A stretch of DNA of 64,000 bases from Sphingomonas kyeonggiensis (GTDB lineage: Bacteria; Pseudomonadota; Alphaproteobacteria; Sphingomonadales; Sphingomonadaceae), in the NCBI RefSeq assembly GCF_014196745.1, contig NZ_JACIEH010000001.1, positions 248,001-312,000 of the forward strand. The letters are read 5' to 3'. Shown here piece by piece: positions 40,962 to 50,124 of the stretch (positions within the stretch are counted from its first letter, which is position 1; each line of letters opens with the position of its first letter). A model generated the notes under the pieces. That model saw nothing but the letters and a program-made list of their open reading frames with translations, ran no database searches and was not told the origin of the DNA. A program made the position numbers and the translations under genes.

Positions 40962-42614
40962 TTATTTGCTCCGCAGGCCGGTGACGGTGAGCCCCGGGGT
41001 GATGAACTCGATATCGGTCTTGAGGTGGAGCAGGCGCAGGCCGGGCTGCTCCAGCGCACGGGCGAGGGCGGGGGCGAATTCCTCGGTCCGCTCCACCGTC
41101 TCGGCCCAGCCGCCATAGGCGCGGGCCAGGGCGGCGAAGTCGGGGTTCTTCAGTGCCGTGCCCGAGAGGCGCGCGGGATATTCACGCTCCTGGTGCATGC
41201 GGATCGTGCCATAGGTGCCGTTGTCGATCAGCAGGACGATCAGGCTCGCGTCATGCTGGACGGCGGTGGCGAGCTCCTGGCCGTTCATCATGAAATCGCC
41301 GTCGCCGGCCAGCGCGACCACGGCGCGGTCCGGGAAGCGGATCGCGGCGGCGACGGCGGCGGGCACGCCATAGCCCATCGCCCCGGCGGTGGGGGCGAGC
41401 TGCGAGGGATGGGCGGCATAGGGCCAGTAGCGGTGCCACCAGCTCGAGAAATTGCCGGCGCCGTTGCAGATGATCGTATCCGCCGGCATCGACGTCCGCA
41501 TCGCCGCGACGCACTGGCCGAGATCGAGCGCCACGCCCTCGCGGGGCTTGGGGGTGGACCATTCGATCCATTCGGCGTGCGCCTGGGCTGCGTCGAAGCT
41601 GGGCAGCTCGACCTCGTCCTCGGCAGCCAGCGCGACCGCGAACTCGAAGGGGCGCGCGCAGATCGGCAGGTCGGCGAGATAGACGCGGTTGAGCTCGTTC
41701 GGGTCCGGGTGGACATGGACGAGCGTCTGGCCGGGATGCTCCGGGGTGATCAGCGTATAGCCGTCGGTGGTCGCCTCGCCGAGCCGCGCGCCGACCACGA
41801 GCAGCAGGTCGGCATCCTTGATGCGCTGGACCAGCTTGGGGTTGGGGCCATAGCCGAGATTGCCGGCCCAGACCGGCGAGCTGTTGGGGATCGCGTCCTG
41901 GCGGCGGAAGGCTCCGGCCACGGGCAGGGCGATCCGCTCGGCAAAGCGGAGGAAGTCCTCGCCGGTCTCGGCATCCCAGCCGGCGCCGCCGATGATCGCG
42001 ATCGGGCGCTGCGCCGCGCCGAGCATCTCGTAGAGCTGGTCGAGGTCATAGGCGCCGGGGACCTGGAGGGGCGGGGCTAGCTCGGGGCGGTCGACCGCCT
42101 CGACCATATCGCACAGCATGTCCTCGGGCAGCGCGATCACCACCGGGCCTGGGCGGCCGGACGTGGCGACCGCGAAGGCGCGGGCGACATATTCGGGGAT
42201 GCGGCGCGCGTCCTCGATCCGCGTCGCCCATTTGGCGATCGGGCCGAAAAAGGCGGGGAAATCGACTTCCTGGAAACCCTCGCGATCCCGCATGCCGCGG
42301 TCGACATCGCCGATGAACAGGATCATCGGCTGCGAATCCTGCATCGCGACGTGCACCCCGATCGAGGCGTTGGTCGCGCCCGGGCCGCGGGTGACGAAGG
42401 CGACGCCCGGCCGCTGCGTCATCGCGCCATCGGCACAGGCCATGAAGCCGACCCCGCCCTCCTGGCGGCAGGTCACCACATCGATCTGCGGCACGTCGTG
42501 CAGCGCGTCGAGCACGGCGAGGAAGCTCTCGCCCGGCACGTGGAAGATACGGTCGCAACCCTGCGCGACCAGATTGTCGACGAGGATCCTGCCCCCGGTT
42601 CGTTTCGCGGTCAT
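40962..42614 (-). CDS. Thiamine-diphosphate enzyme, acetolactate-synthase-like
   Basis: The protein has 550 aa with three domains of the TPP-enzyme family: N-terminal Pyr domain with the catalytic Glu in CRQEGG (E52), a central Rossmann-like domain, and a C-terminal PP domain with the ThDP motif GDGDFMMNGQELATAVQHDASLIVLLIDNGTYGT. It resembles large subunits of acetolactate synthase and related decarboxylases or oxidases. No small subunit (ilvH) adjoins it, so it is probably not the biosynthetic IlvB. The substrate is unknown. Confidence 0.9.
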   Translation of the reverse strand: MTAKRTGGRILVDNLVAQGCDRIFHVPGESFLAVLDALHDVPQIDVVTCRQEGGVGFMACADGAMTQRPGVAFVTRGPGATNASIGVHVAMQDSQPMILFIGDVDRGMRDREGFQEVDFPAFFGPIAKWATRIEDARRIPEYVARAFAVATSGRPGPVVIALPEDMLCDMVEAVDRPELAPPLQVPGAYDLDQLYEMLGAAQRPIAIIGGAGWDAETGEDFLRFAERIALPVAGAFRRQDAIPNSSPVWAGNLGYGPNPKLVQRIKDADLLLVVGARLGEATTDGYTLITPEHPGQTLVHVHPDPNELNRVYLADLPICARPFEFAVALAAEDEVELPSFDAAQAHAEWIEWSTPKPREGVALDLGQCVAAMRTSMPADTIICNGAGNFSSWWHRYWPYAAHPSQLAPTAGAMGYGVPAAVAAAIRFPDRAVVALAGDGDFMMNGQELATAVQHDASLIVLLIDNGTYGTIRMHQEREYPARLSGTALKNPDFAALARAYGGWAETVERTEEFAPALARALEQPGLRLLHLKTDIEFITPGLTVTGLRSK

Positions 42615-42661
42615 GCTGCCTGTCTAGACCGGGCAGGGCAGGGAGCGTAACCCCTCGATCC

Positions 42662-43423
42662 ATGCTGATCATTGGCAATCATGTGTCGCCCTATGCACGC
42701 AAGGTATTCGTCGCGCTCGATCACAAGGGCGTCGAATATGAGATGGATCCGATCGTGCCCTTCTACGGCACCGAGGACTTCACCCGGGTCAGCCCGCTGC
42801 GCCGCATCCCGGTGCTGATCGACGGCGACCTGGTGCTCAACGATTCGACGGTGATCGCCGAATATGTCGACGAGCGCTGGCCCGAGCCGCCATTGATGCC
42901 GAAATCGCCGGCCGACCGGGCCAAGGCCCGCTGGATGGAGGAATTCGCCGACAGCCGGCTGGGCGACCTGATCATCTGGCGGCTGTTCTACCAGCGAACC
43001 ATCGTCCCCTATGTCTGGAAGCGCGAGCCCGATCATGCGCTGATCGAGCGGGTTACGACCCGCGACCTGCCGGAGGCGCTCGACTGGATCGAGGCGCGGG
43101 TGCCTGCGGACGGCTTCCTGTTCGACCATGTCTGCACCGCCGACTTCACCTATGCCTGCTTCTTCCGCAACGCCTCGCTCGCCGGGTTCGAGATCGATGC
43201 CGAGCGCTGGCCGCGCACCGCGGGCTGGCTGGAGCGGGTGCGGGCAGTGCCGGCGTTCGCGGGCACGATGCCCTATGAGCGGGCGATCTTCGGCGTGCGC
43301 TCGGCGGACCGCGCCGATGCGCTGCGTGCGGTGGGGGCCAGGGTGGCCGAGCACAGCTATGGCGGCCGCGAGCCCTGTCGTTCGATCATGCTGGACGACG
43401 GGCCGGGCGACCGGGAAAGCTAG
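42662..43423 (+). CDS. Glutathione S-transferase-family protein
   Basis: The protein has 253 aa. An N-terminal thioredoxin-like domain (MLIIGNHVSPYARKVFVALDHKGVEYEMDPI) has Ser9 in SPYARK at the usual active-site position, then RIPVLIDGDLVLNDSTVIAEYVDE. The C-terminal helical domain has about 150 residues, longer than a minimal GST, with an unusual tail rich in charged residues. The substrate is unknown. It is divergent, by 47 bases, from the TPP-enzyme gene and may act with it. Confidence 0.9.
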   Translation: MLIIGNHVSPYARKVFVALDHKGVEYEMDPIVPFYGTEDFTRVSPLRRIPVLIDGDLVLNDSTVIAEYVDERWPEPPLMPKSPADRAKARWMEEFADSRLGDLIIWRLFYQRTIVPYVWKREPDHALIERVTTRDLPEALDWIEARVPADGFLFDHVCTADFTYACFFRNASLAGFEIDAERWPRTAGWLERVRAVPAFAGTMPYERAIFGVRSADRADALRAVGARVAEHSYGGREPCRSIMLDDGPGDRES

Positions 43424-43899
43424 AAGACGACGCTCTGTATCGGTTGCGGAATATGCTCGACGAAGTCCCAGCCCTTGCCGGTCTTCTCGAGCGCAATGAC
43501 GTCGCGAGAGCTTTCGTCGGTCACTTCGACAAAGGCGAACGGACCGAAGAAGCTCGGCGTGGAAAGCGTGGCGCGGCGTTCGCAGTCGAGCTTCAGCGAA
43601 TTGTCGATAACGCTTTCGAGGTCGAGCGCGAGCCGCACCTCCCGCGATTGCGACAGCGCGTTCGCGCGAATAAGCGCCGCGCCCTTGTCCTTGTGATCCC
43701 AGCGGACTTGACGGGCGGGATGGCCTGTCGTCTTCAGGGCGAGACAGGTCGTCACGGGCTGCGACTTTGCCACCTTCTCCAGGACCGCGCGCTCCTCCGC
43801 GGTCGCCGGCGGCAACAGGAACAGCAGGGCGCCGGCAATGCCCACCGCGGCGAGCGCCAGAAACACAAATCGGAAGCGCGGGCGCCTGCGAGAAGTCAT
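43420..43899 (-). CDS. Hypothetical protein with N-terminal membrane anchor
   Basis: This 159-aa protein starts MTSRRRPRFRFVFLALAAVGIAGALLFLLPPATAEE: basic N-terminus then one hydrophobic helix, either an anchor or signal peptide. The exported part is about 125 residues with two Cys and no recognised domain. The stop overlaps the end of the convergent GST gene by 4 bases. Start ATG 43899 is preferred to a longer frame. Confidence 0.7.
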   Translation of the reverse strand: MTSRRRPRFRFVFLALAAVGIAGALLFLLPPATAEERAVLEKVAKSQPVTTCLALKTTGHPARQVRWDHKDKGAALIRANALSQSREVRLALDLESVIDNSLKLDCERRATLSTPSFFGPFAFVEVTDESSRDVIALEKTGKGWDFVEHIPQPIQSVVF

Positions 43900-43986
43900 G
43901 GCCGGAGATTGCCCGAAGCCGACAACGGGAGCAACGTCCGGCAAAATGAGGCGCCAGGGACCTGATCTCGCTCCATCTCGTTCCAC

Positions 43987-44018
43987 AAAAAAGGGCCGCG
44001 CAGTTTCCCGCGCGGCCC
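43987..44018 (-). terminator. Rho-independent terminator of the outer-membrane protein gene
   Basis: Read on the minus strand, GGGCCGCGC and GCGCGGCCC form a perfect 9-bp stem with an 8-base loop, followed by a T-tract complementary to AAAAAA (43987-43992). It lies 27 bases after the stop at 44045. Confidence 0.9.
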
Positions 44019-44044
44019 CCTTGCTGTCCGGATTTGTCGGTCGC

Positions 44045-44560
44045 TTAGAAGCGAACGCCGACGCCCGCGACGACCTGGTCGCGGTTCAGGTCGATCTTCT
44101 CGTAGCGCGAGTAGCGATACTCGACCTTGCCGAAGAAGCGGCCGAAGTTGCGCTCGACGCCGGCACCCAGACGGTAGCCGTCGTTGTTCTGGCCGTCATT
44201 GCCGAAGCTGACGCGGGCGTTGGTGTAGCCGGCCTTGCCGTACACCAGGGTCGAACCGCCGACCACGAAACCGGCGCGGCCGCCGACGTACAGGTCACGG
44301 CCGGCTTCCACGCCACCCTGCTTGGTGGTCGCGCCGGTGATCTCGGCGTCAGCGCCGATCACGATGTTGTTGAACTGCTTGTCGTAGCCGATGGCGCCGC
44401 CATACAGGAAGCCCGAACGGCCATTACCCTCGGAGCCGACATGGTCCACACCGGCTTCTGCCTCGATGCGCGGGCCGCTGAACGGCGCGCTGTCCTGGGC
44501 GAAAGCGGGGGTTGCGGTGGCTGCCACGAGGGCGAGCGCGGACACTGCGAGAATTCGCAT
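44045..44560 (-). CDS. Outer-membrane beta-barrel (opacity-type) protein
   Basis: The precursor has 171 aa. MRILAVSALALVAATATPAFAQ is a signal peptide with cleavage at AFA-Q. The mature 150 residues alternate in amphipathic strands typical of an eight-stranded barrel (SGFLYGGAIGYDKQFNNIVIGADAEI, RDLYVGGRAGFVVGGSTLVYGKAGY, NFGRFFGKVEYRYSRY) and end VVAGVGVRF with the terminal Phe needed for BAM recognition. It resembles the OmpA-like/Opa small-barrel porin family. A strong terminator follows. Confidence 0.9.
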   Translation of the reverse strand: MRILAVSALALVAATATPAFAQDSAPFSGPRIEAEAGVDHVGSEGNGRSGFLYGGAIGYDKQFNNIVIGADAEITGATTKQGGVEAGRDLYVGGRAGFVVGGSTLVYGKAGYTNARVSFGNDGQNNDGYRLGAGVERNFGRFFGKVEYRYSRYEKIDLNRDQVVAGVGVRF

Positions 44561-44840
44561 TATATTTCCTACCTTTGGACTTATTTACTCAGGTTCGGAT
44601 GGCCATCCGGGGCTCTACGTAGGCCTCCGATTCCGCAGTGCAATATGGCAATTTAATTACAAACCTGCCGTGTTGCCATTGTGCCACACCACCGTTTTCG
44701 ATCATCTTCTGTTCAGGTTCGCGGGAGAGCGGTTCCGGGTAATGCTGCGACGCGGCAAAGTTGAAAGCTGGTTCAGGTTTGCTTGACCGGAGCTTCGCTG
44801 CCGGACTATCGCCCCAGGCGAAGTCAGGAGAGAATCGCGG

Positions 44841-45560
44841 ATGAAGAAGCTCTACCCCAACGCCGAAGCAGCGCTGGAAGGGCTGCTGTTCGACGGCATG
44901 ACGATCTGCGCGGGCGGTTTCGGCCTGTGCGGCATTCCCGAGCGGCTGATCGACGCGATCCGCGATGCGGGCACCAGGGACCTCACCATCGCCTCGAACA
45001 ATGCCGGCGTGGACGGCGAGGGCCTGGGCAAGCTGCTGCGCACCCGCCAGGTGAAGAAGATGATCTCGTCCTATGTCGGCGAGAACAAGGAGTTCGAGCG
45101 CCAGTATCTGTCGGGCGAGCTCGAGGTGGAATTCTGCCCCCAGGGCACGCTGGCCGAGCGCTGCCGCGCGGGCGGGGCGGGCATTCCGGGCTTCTACACG
45201 AAGACCGGGGTCGGCACGCTGGTGGCCGAGGGCAAGGAAGTGAAGGTCTTCGACGGCGAGGAGTATATCCTCGAGCGCGGCATCCGCAGCGACCTGTCGA
45301 TCATCAAGGGCTGGAAGGCCGATGAGAGCGGCAACCTGATCTTCCGCAAGACCGCCCGCAACTTCAACCAGCCCATGGCGACCGCGGGCAGGATCTGCGT
45401 CGCCGAGGTGGAGGAAGTGGTGCCGGTCGGCAGCCTCGACCACGATGCGATCCACCTGCCGGGCATCTATGTGAAGCGGCTGATCGTGGGCGCGCCTTAC
45501 GACAAGAAGATCGAGTTCCGGACCACCCGTCCGCGTCCTGAGGCCCTGGGGGCCGCGTGA
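44841..45560 (+). CDS. scoA: 3-oxoacid CoA-transferase subunit A
   Basis: The protein has 239 aa. MKKLYPNAEAALEGLLFDGMTICAGGFGLCGIPERLIDAI is the alpha-subunit start, with the GGFGLCGIPE CoA-binding loop, then IASNNAGVDGEGLGKLLRTRQVKKMISSYVGENKEFERQYLSGELEVEFCPQGTLAERCRAGGAGIPGFYT. It transfers CoA between succinyl-CoA (or another acyl-CoA) and a 3-oxoacid, together with subunit B. AGGAGA precedes the ATG. A lipoprotein phosphatase gene separates the two subunit genes. Confidence 0.95.
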   Translation: MKKLYPNAEAALEGLLFDGMTICAGGFGLCGIPERLIDAIRDAGTRDLTIASNNAGVDGEGLGKLLRTRQVKKMISSYVGENKEFERQYLSGELEVEFCPQGTLAERCRAGGAGIPGFYTKTGVGTLVAEGKEVKVFDGEEYILERGIRSDLSIIKGWKADESGNLIFRKTARNFNQPMATAGRICVAEVEEVVPVGSLDHDAIHLPGIYVKRLIVGAPYDKKIEFRTTRPRPEALGAA

Positions 45561-46630
45561 ACCGCATCCTTGCGATAACCGGGCTGGTACTGGCGTCGAC
45601 GGGGCTTTCGGGCTGCATCGCCGCCGCGGTGCCGATCGCGGCCGCCGCGGGCGTGGTCAAGACCTCGCAGGACAGCAAGGCGCGCAAGAGGAGCAAGCGC
45701 CAGCAGACGGCGCCGGCCCCGCAGCCGGGCCAGGTCTACACGACCGAGGATGGCCAGAAGGTCCAGGTCACCAACCTGACGGCGCTGCCGACGCCGGGCG
45801 AGGCGGCGGTCGCGCCCGTTGCCGCGAAGCCGGTGCCGGGCAGCGTGCCGCCCGAGATGCAGTTCCTCTACGGTTCGGGCGAAGCCTCGGCGCTCAGCCT
45901 CCAGGCCTATGCGGCGCTGTGGACCTATGTGCATGGCGAGCTGCGCTTCCGCCGCGACAAGAGCCAGATCACGTCGGTGGTGATGACGCGCGATTCGACG
46001 CTGACCTCGCCCAAGTTCGGCACGTGCGGCAAGCGCCCGATGGCGGTGGTGTTCGACGTGGACGAGACCGTACTGCTCAACCTCGGCTTCGAGAGCGACG
46101 CGGCGCGGCGCGGCCCGGGCTATGACCAGGGTCGCTGGACGCGCTGGGAGGAGACCGGTGCGGACAAGGTGGAGGCGGTGCCCGGCGCCGCCGAGACGAT
46201 CGCGGCGCTGCGCAGCGACGGCATCACCGTGATCTTCAACACCAATCGCTCGGCCAGCACGGCCCCGTTCACGATCGAGGCGCTCAACAGGGCCGGACTG
46301 GGTCCGGTGACGCTGGGCGACACGTTGATCCTGCGCGACGACAATGCGCCGAGCGGCAAGGACGAGCGGCGCTGGCAGATCGCCGAGCGCTACTGCATCG
46401 TCGCGATGGGCGGCGACCAGCTGGGTGATTTCAGCGACCTGTTCAATGCCAAGGACCTGTCGACCCCCGCGCGGCGCAACACCACCAGCAACACGCTGAT
46501 CGCGCCGCTGTGGGGGCATGGCTGGTTCATCCTGCCCAACCCGGTCTACGGCTCCGGCCTGAAGGGCGGGATGGACGAGGTGTTCCCCAAGGACAAGCAA
46601 TGGGCCGATCCGGCCGAGGAGAAGAAGTAA
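45557..46630 (+). CDS. HAD-family acid phosphatase lipoprotein
   Basis: This is a 357-aa precursor from a GTG start overlapping the scoA stop by 4 bases. LSGC gives lipidated Cys20; a disordered linker (about 35-95) follows. The HAD domain has motif [13 protein letters not shown] (nucleophile D167, D169) and the later FNTNRS and GDQLGDF segments, like class B/C acid phosphatases (COG2503, lipoprotein e(P4) type). It likely removes phosphate from nucleotides or cofactors at the outer membrane. Its position inside a CoA-transferase operon is unusual. Confidence 0.9.
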   Translation: MNRILAITGLVLASTGLSGCIAAAVPIAAAAGVVKTSQDSKARKRSKRQQTAPAPQPGQVYTTEDGQKVQVTNLTALPTPGEAAVAPVAAKPVPGSVPPEMQFLYGSGEASALSLQAYAALWTYVHGELRFRRDKSQITSVVMTRDSTLTSPKFGTCGKRPMAVVFDVDETVLLNLGFESDAARRGPGYDQGRWTRWEETGADKVEAVPGAAETIAALRSDGITVIFNTNRSASTAPFTIEALNRAGLGPVTLGDTLILRDDNAPSGKDERRWQIAERYCIVAMGGDQLGDFSDLFNAKDLSTPARRNTTSNTLIAPLWGHGWFILPNPVYGSGLKGGMDEVFPKDKQWADPAEEKK

Positions 46631-46631
46631 G

Positions 46632-47282
46632 ATGGCCTGGACCCGTGACGAGATGGCGGCGCGCGCCGCGAAGGAGCTGCAGGACGGCTTCTACGTCAAT
46701 CTGGGCATCGGCATCCCGACGCTGGTGGCGAACCATATCCCGGAAGGGGTAGAGGTCACGCTCCAGTCGGAGAACGGCATGCTCGGCATCGGCCCGTTCC
46801 CCTATGACGACGAAGTCGATCCCGATCTGATCAATGCCGGCAAGCAGACGATCAGCGAGCTGCCCCAGTCGGTCTATTTCGGCTCGGAGCAGAGCTTCGC
46901 GATGATCCGCGGCGGGCATATCGACCTGACCGTGCTCGGCGCGATGGAGATCAGCGAGACCGGCGACATCGCCAACTGGATGATCCCCGGCAAGATGATC
47001 AAGGGCATGGGCGGCGCCATGGACCTGGTCGCCGGCGTCAAGAAGATCATCGTGGTGATGGAGCACAATTCGAAGGACGGGGCGCCCAAGTTCGTGCCGG
47101 CCTGCGACCTGCCGCTCACCGGCAAGAACGTGGTCGACATGATCATCACCGATCTCGCCGTGTTCCAGCGGCCCGACCACAATTCGCCCTTCCGGCTGGT
47201 CGAGCTGGCCCCGGGCGTGAGCGAGGCAGAGGTCGCCGAGAAGACCACGGCGAACTATGAAGTGGCGCTCGCCACCGCCTGA
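46632..47282 (+). CDS. scoB: 3-oxoacid CoA-transferase subunit B
   Basis: The protein has 216 aa. [32 protein letters not shown] contains the catalytic Glu (E47 in QSENG) that forms the enzyme-CoA thioester. [55 protein letters not shown] is typical of the beta subunit. It works with the subunit A encoded 1,070 bases upstream. It lies 1 base after the phosphatase stop, so all three genes form one operon. Confidence 0.95.
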   Translation: MAWTRDEMAARAAKELQDGFYVNLGIGIPTLVANHIPEGVEVTLQSENGMLGIGPFPYDDEVDPDLINAGKQTISELPQSVYFGSEQSFAMIRGGHIDLTVLGAMEISETGDIANWMIPGKMIKGMGGAMDLVAGVKKIIVVMEHNSKDGAPKFVPACDLPLTGKNVVDMIITDLAVFQRPDHNSPFRLVELAPGVSEAEVAEKTTANYEVALATA

Positions 47283-47338
47283 CAAGGTGGACGCGATTTA
47301 ATTGGCGGCGGAGCGTGCAAAGGCGTAGGCCTAACGTC

Positions 47339-48022
47339 ATGTTAGCCCGGTTCCGCCGCCGTTATCTCGACCTGCTGGGCTCGATCTATATTTATAACGA
47401 GCATCGCGGGTACACGAGCATCGACCGGGTGCTCGAAGCGGTGAAGGCGCGCGCCCCGGACGACCATGCGCTGATCGCCGCGATCGAGAAGCATCGCGCC
47501 GATGAGCGCAAGCACTATGTCATGTTCAAGCGCTGGTTCGAGCTGCAGGGCAAGATGCCGCTGATGGTCGACCGGACCTGCGGCCATATCGACCGGTTCG
47601 TCGAGATCATGTTCCGCCACACCATCGACGAGCTCGATACCCAGCGGATCATCGCCGAGGACGACCAGTTCGAGAAGCTATGCCGCGTGATCTCGCTCAC
47701 CGAGCAGCGCGGGCACAAGCAGGTCGAGGTCCTGCTCCGCCACCCGCTGGTGACCGGCGACAAGGTGCTGATGAAGATCTTCCGGATCATCGAGAAGGAC
47801 GAGCCGAGCCACTGGGCGCCCTATGACGGCTGGCTGAAGGCGAACGGCAAGCGCGATCCCAAATGGTGGGAGCGGGGGATCGACAGCTTCATCCACTCCG
47901 AGCTGCTGTTCCTGAAGCTGCCGGTGCTGTTCCTGAACTTCCGGGTGAAGCGCCGCACCGAATGGCAGGATGCGCACGAACCGGCGGAGATCAAGGCTTC
48001 GCCGGTGCCGGTGCTTCAATAA
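47339..48022 (+). CDS. Ferritin-like-fold protein
   Basis: The protein has 227 aa and is mainly helical. EKHRADERKHYVMFKRWFE gives an E-x2-H-type metal-ligand pair, and a second helix with DDQFEKLCRVISLTEQRGHKQVEVLLRHPL has the partner E..H pattern, indicating a di-iron ferritin-like fold. The substrate or function is unknown. An ATG at 47339 is used; the sequence upstream is shared with no gene. It is 57 bases after scoB. Confidence 0.78.
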   Translation: MLARFRRRYLDLLGSIYIYNEHRGYTSIDRVLEAVKARAPDDHALIAAIEKHRADERKHYVMFKRWFELQGKMPLMVDRTCGHIDRFVEIMFRHTIDELDTQRIIAEDDQFEKLCRVISLTEQRGHKQVEVLLRHPLVTGDKVLMKIFRIIEKDEPSHWAPYDGWLKANGKRDPKWWERGIDSFIHSELLFLKLPVLFLNFRVKRRTEWQDAHEPAEIKASPVPVLQ

Positions 48023-48031
48023 CCCCATAAC

Positions 48032-48112
48032 CGTCATCCCGGCGAAAGCCGGGATCTCGTGCGGCTCTTTCCCGCGCCTTCGCCTGAGATCCCGGCTTTC
48101 GCCGGGATGACG
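48032..48112. repeat. Intergenic repeat, family 1, complete two-arm element
   Basis: The left arm CGTCATCCCGGCGAAAGCCG and the right arm ending GGCTTTCGCCGGGATGACG are inverted copies; the element spans 81 bp and shares its centre (CTCGTGCGGCTCTTTCCCGC) with the 32153 copy. It follows the ferritin-like gene. Confidence 0.88.
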
Positions 48113-48168
48113 GTGGTAGGGCGGACGATTGTTGAGGCTGCGCGGCGCCTCAGGCATATCCGCTCCCC

Positions 48169-49131
48169 ATGCGCATCCTCCTGACAGGCTCCTCCGGTTG
48201 GCTCGGCCGCTTCCTGGCGCCGCTGCTGCGCGCCAATGGCCACAGCGTCACCGGCCTCGACGTGGCGCCGGGTGCGGACACCGACGTCATCGGTTCGGTG
48301 GCGGACAGGGCGCTGGTCGATCGTGTCTTCGCCGAGCGCGGGATCGAGGCGGTGATCCACGGCGGCGCCCTGCACAAGCCGGACATCGCGCGCTATCCGG
48401 CCCAGGCGTTCATCGACGTCAACGTCACCGGCACGCTCAACCTGCTCGAGGCGGCGGCGAAGGCGGGGCACGACCGGTTCGTCTTCACCTCCACCACCTC
48501 GCTGATGATCAGCCAGGCGATCCGCGACGAGGCGGGCGACGCGGCGGTATGGCTCGACGAGGCGTCCGGCCCGCTCGAGCCGCGCAACATCTACGGCGTC
48601 ACCAAGCTCGCCGCCGAGCAGCTCTGCCGGCTCGCCTGGCTGAACGACGGGCTCAACTGCGTGGTGCTGCGCACAAGCCGTTTCTTCCCCGAGGAGGACG
48701 ACACGCATCGCGCGCTTTCGGGCGAGAACATGAAGGCGAACGAGCTGCTCCACCGCCGGCTGACGGCCGGGGATGCGGCCCGCGCGCACCTGTTGGCGCT
48801 TGAAAAGGCACCGGAAATCGGCTTTGACGCCTTCATAGTATCGGCGCCGACGCCGTTTGCGCGTAGCGAGTGTGCGGAACTAAAGCGTGATGCTCCCGCA
48901 GTAATCGCGCGCCATTTTCCCGATGCACTCGAGTTATACCATGCAAAGGGATGGGAATTCCCCAGGAGCATCGGTCGCGTATACGACGCCGGCCGCGCCG
49001 AGCGGAGACTTGGCTTTCGGTGTGAGACCGGGTTCGCTGAAGTCTTGGATGCGCTGCGCGCGGGGAGGCCACTGCCTTTCGCGCATGATCCTGCTTACAT
49101 CTCGCCCAAGGAAGACGCGGCCCCGGCATGA
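48169..49131 (+). CDS. NAD(P)-dependent epimerase/dehydratase-family protein
   Basis: The protein has 320 aa. MRILLTGSSGWLGRFLAPLLR is the extended-SDR Rossmann motif GxxGxxG, FTSTTSLM supplies the Ser/Thr, and YGVTKLAAEQ contains Y-x3-K. It probably modifies a sugar nucleotide or similar substrate. Codon use changes after about 48790: the last third uses codons such as ATA, GTA, CTA and TTA that are rare upstream, hinting at a recombinant 3' end. The product is an intact full-length enzyme. Confidence 0.88.
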   Translation: MRILLTGSSGWLGRFLAPLLRANGHSVTGLDVAPGADTDVIGSVADRALVDRVFAERGIEAVIHGGALHKPDIARYPAQAFIDVNVTGTLNLLEAAAKAGHDRFVFTSTTSLMISQAIRDEAGDAAVWLDEASGPLEPRNIYGVTKLAAEQLCRLAWLNDGLNCVVLRTSRFFPEEDDTHRALSGENMKANELLHRRLTAGDAARAHLLALEKAPEIGFDAFIVSAPTPFARSECAELKRDAPAVIARHFPDALELYHAKGWEFPRSIGRVYDAGRAERRLGFRCETGFAEVLDALRAGRPLPFAHDPAYISPKEDAAPA

Positions 49132-49149
49132 CTTGCCCAAAGCTGCGAA

Positions 49150-49171
49150 GTGTATTAGTGGCGTAATACAC
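49150..49171. promoter_or_regulatory. Perfect palindrome upstream of the cytochrome c gene
   Basis: GTGTATTA (49150-49157) and TAATACAC (49164-49171) are perfect 8-bp arms with a 6-base spacer. This is the geometry of a dimeric repressor or activator site, like those of GntR/YtrA regulators. It lies 23 bases before the cytochrome start, so it would regulate that gene. Confidence 0.55.
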
Positions 49172-49193
49172 TACTGGCTTGGGAAGTTTTCAG

Positions 49194-50036
49194 ATGCGTT
49201 GGATCGTTCGCGGACTGGCCGTGCTGGCCGGCCTTGTCGTGCTGTTGCTCGCGGTCGTCTATGGCGGCTCGGAGTGGATCATCCGCACGGGGCACAAGAC
49301 GCCCGATATCGCCGTCACCGTGCCGAAGGACGCCGCCTCGGTGGCCGAGGGCGGTCGCCTGGCGAACATCGTGATGTGCCGCGACTGCCATGCCGGCAAT
49401 GGGGAGGGGAAGGTGCTCTTCTCCGTGCCGCTGGTCGGCACGGTGGCGCCGCCGCCGCTCGCCGAGATGGCCGCGAGGATGAGCGACGCGGAACTGGCCC
49501 GAGTCATCCGCTACGGCGTGAAGCCCGATGGCACCTCCACCTTCATCATGCCCAGCCATTCGCTCGGCCGCATCGCCGATGACGACCTGGGCAGGATCAT
49601 CGCCTGGATCCGCAGCCTCAAGCCCGGCCCGCAGGACAGCAAGGTGAAGACAGGCTTCGGGCCGATGGGCCGTTTCCTGCTGCTCACCGGCGCGCTGCCG
49701 CCGATGGCGACCGAGAACAACCTCTCGGTGGCGAAGCGCCCCGGCGATATCGGCCGCTATTATGTCGGCGTTGCCTGCCAGGCCTGCCACAAGCTGCACG
49801 AGGACAGCGTGATGGAGGACGGCAAGACCAAAGTGCCGGCGCTGGCGCCGGTCGCCGCGTCCTACGATCCCGCCGCCTTCCGCAAGCTGATGCGCACCGG
49901 CGAGGGGATGAGCGGGCGCGACCTGGGGCTGATGGGTGTGGTCGCCCGGGTCGGCTTCACCGCCTTCACCGACGACGAGATCGCCGCGGTCCAGGCGTAT
50001 CTGAAGGGCGAGGCCGCGAAGGCGCCGGCGAAATAG
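49194..50036 (+). CDS. Diheme cytochrome c
   Basis: This is a 280-aa protein with an N-terminal membrane helix (IVRGLAVLAGLVVLLLAVVYGG) and two heme-binding motifs, C62-RD-C65-H66 and C195-QA-C198-H199, each in a cytochrome c-like domain with downstream Met ligands (for example FIMPSHSL). It is membrane-anchored and faces the periplasm. It probably passes electrons from an oxidase-associated or alcohol/aldehyde dehydrogenase enzyme encoded elsewhere. Start ATG 49194 gives the clear anchor. Confidence 0.92.
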   Translation: MRWIVRGLAVLAGLVVLLLAVVYGGSEWIIRTGHKTPDIAVTVPKDAASVAEGGRLANIVMCRDCHAGNGEGKVLFSVPLVGTVAPPPLAEMAARMSDAELARVIRYGVKPDGTSTFIMPSHSLGRIADDDLGRIIAWIRSLKPGPQDSKVKTGFGPMGRFLLLTGALPPMATENNLSVAKRPGDIGRYYVGVACQACHKLHEDSVMEDGKTKVPALAPVAASYDPAAFRKLMRTGEGMSGRDLGLMGVVARVGFTAFTDDEIAAVQAYLKGEAAKAPAK

Positions 50037-50124
50037 GCGGTGACGCGGTGGGCGATGTGGAGATCGCCGCGCTCCCTTCCTATCTACCCAGCGAGGCCGT
50101 CAGGCTCGGCCGCGGACCCGGAGA

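Noticed and set aside
17454..48112. CRISPR array
   Set aside because: The repeated palindromes are widely spaced and intergenic, with no spacer-repeat periodicity and no cas genes.
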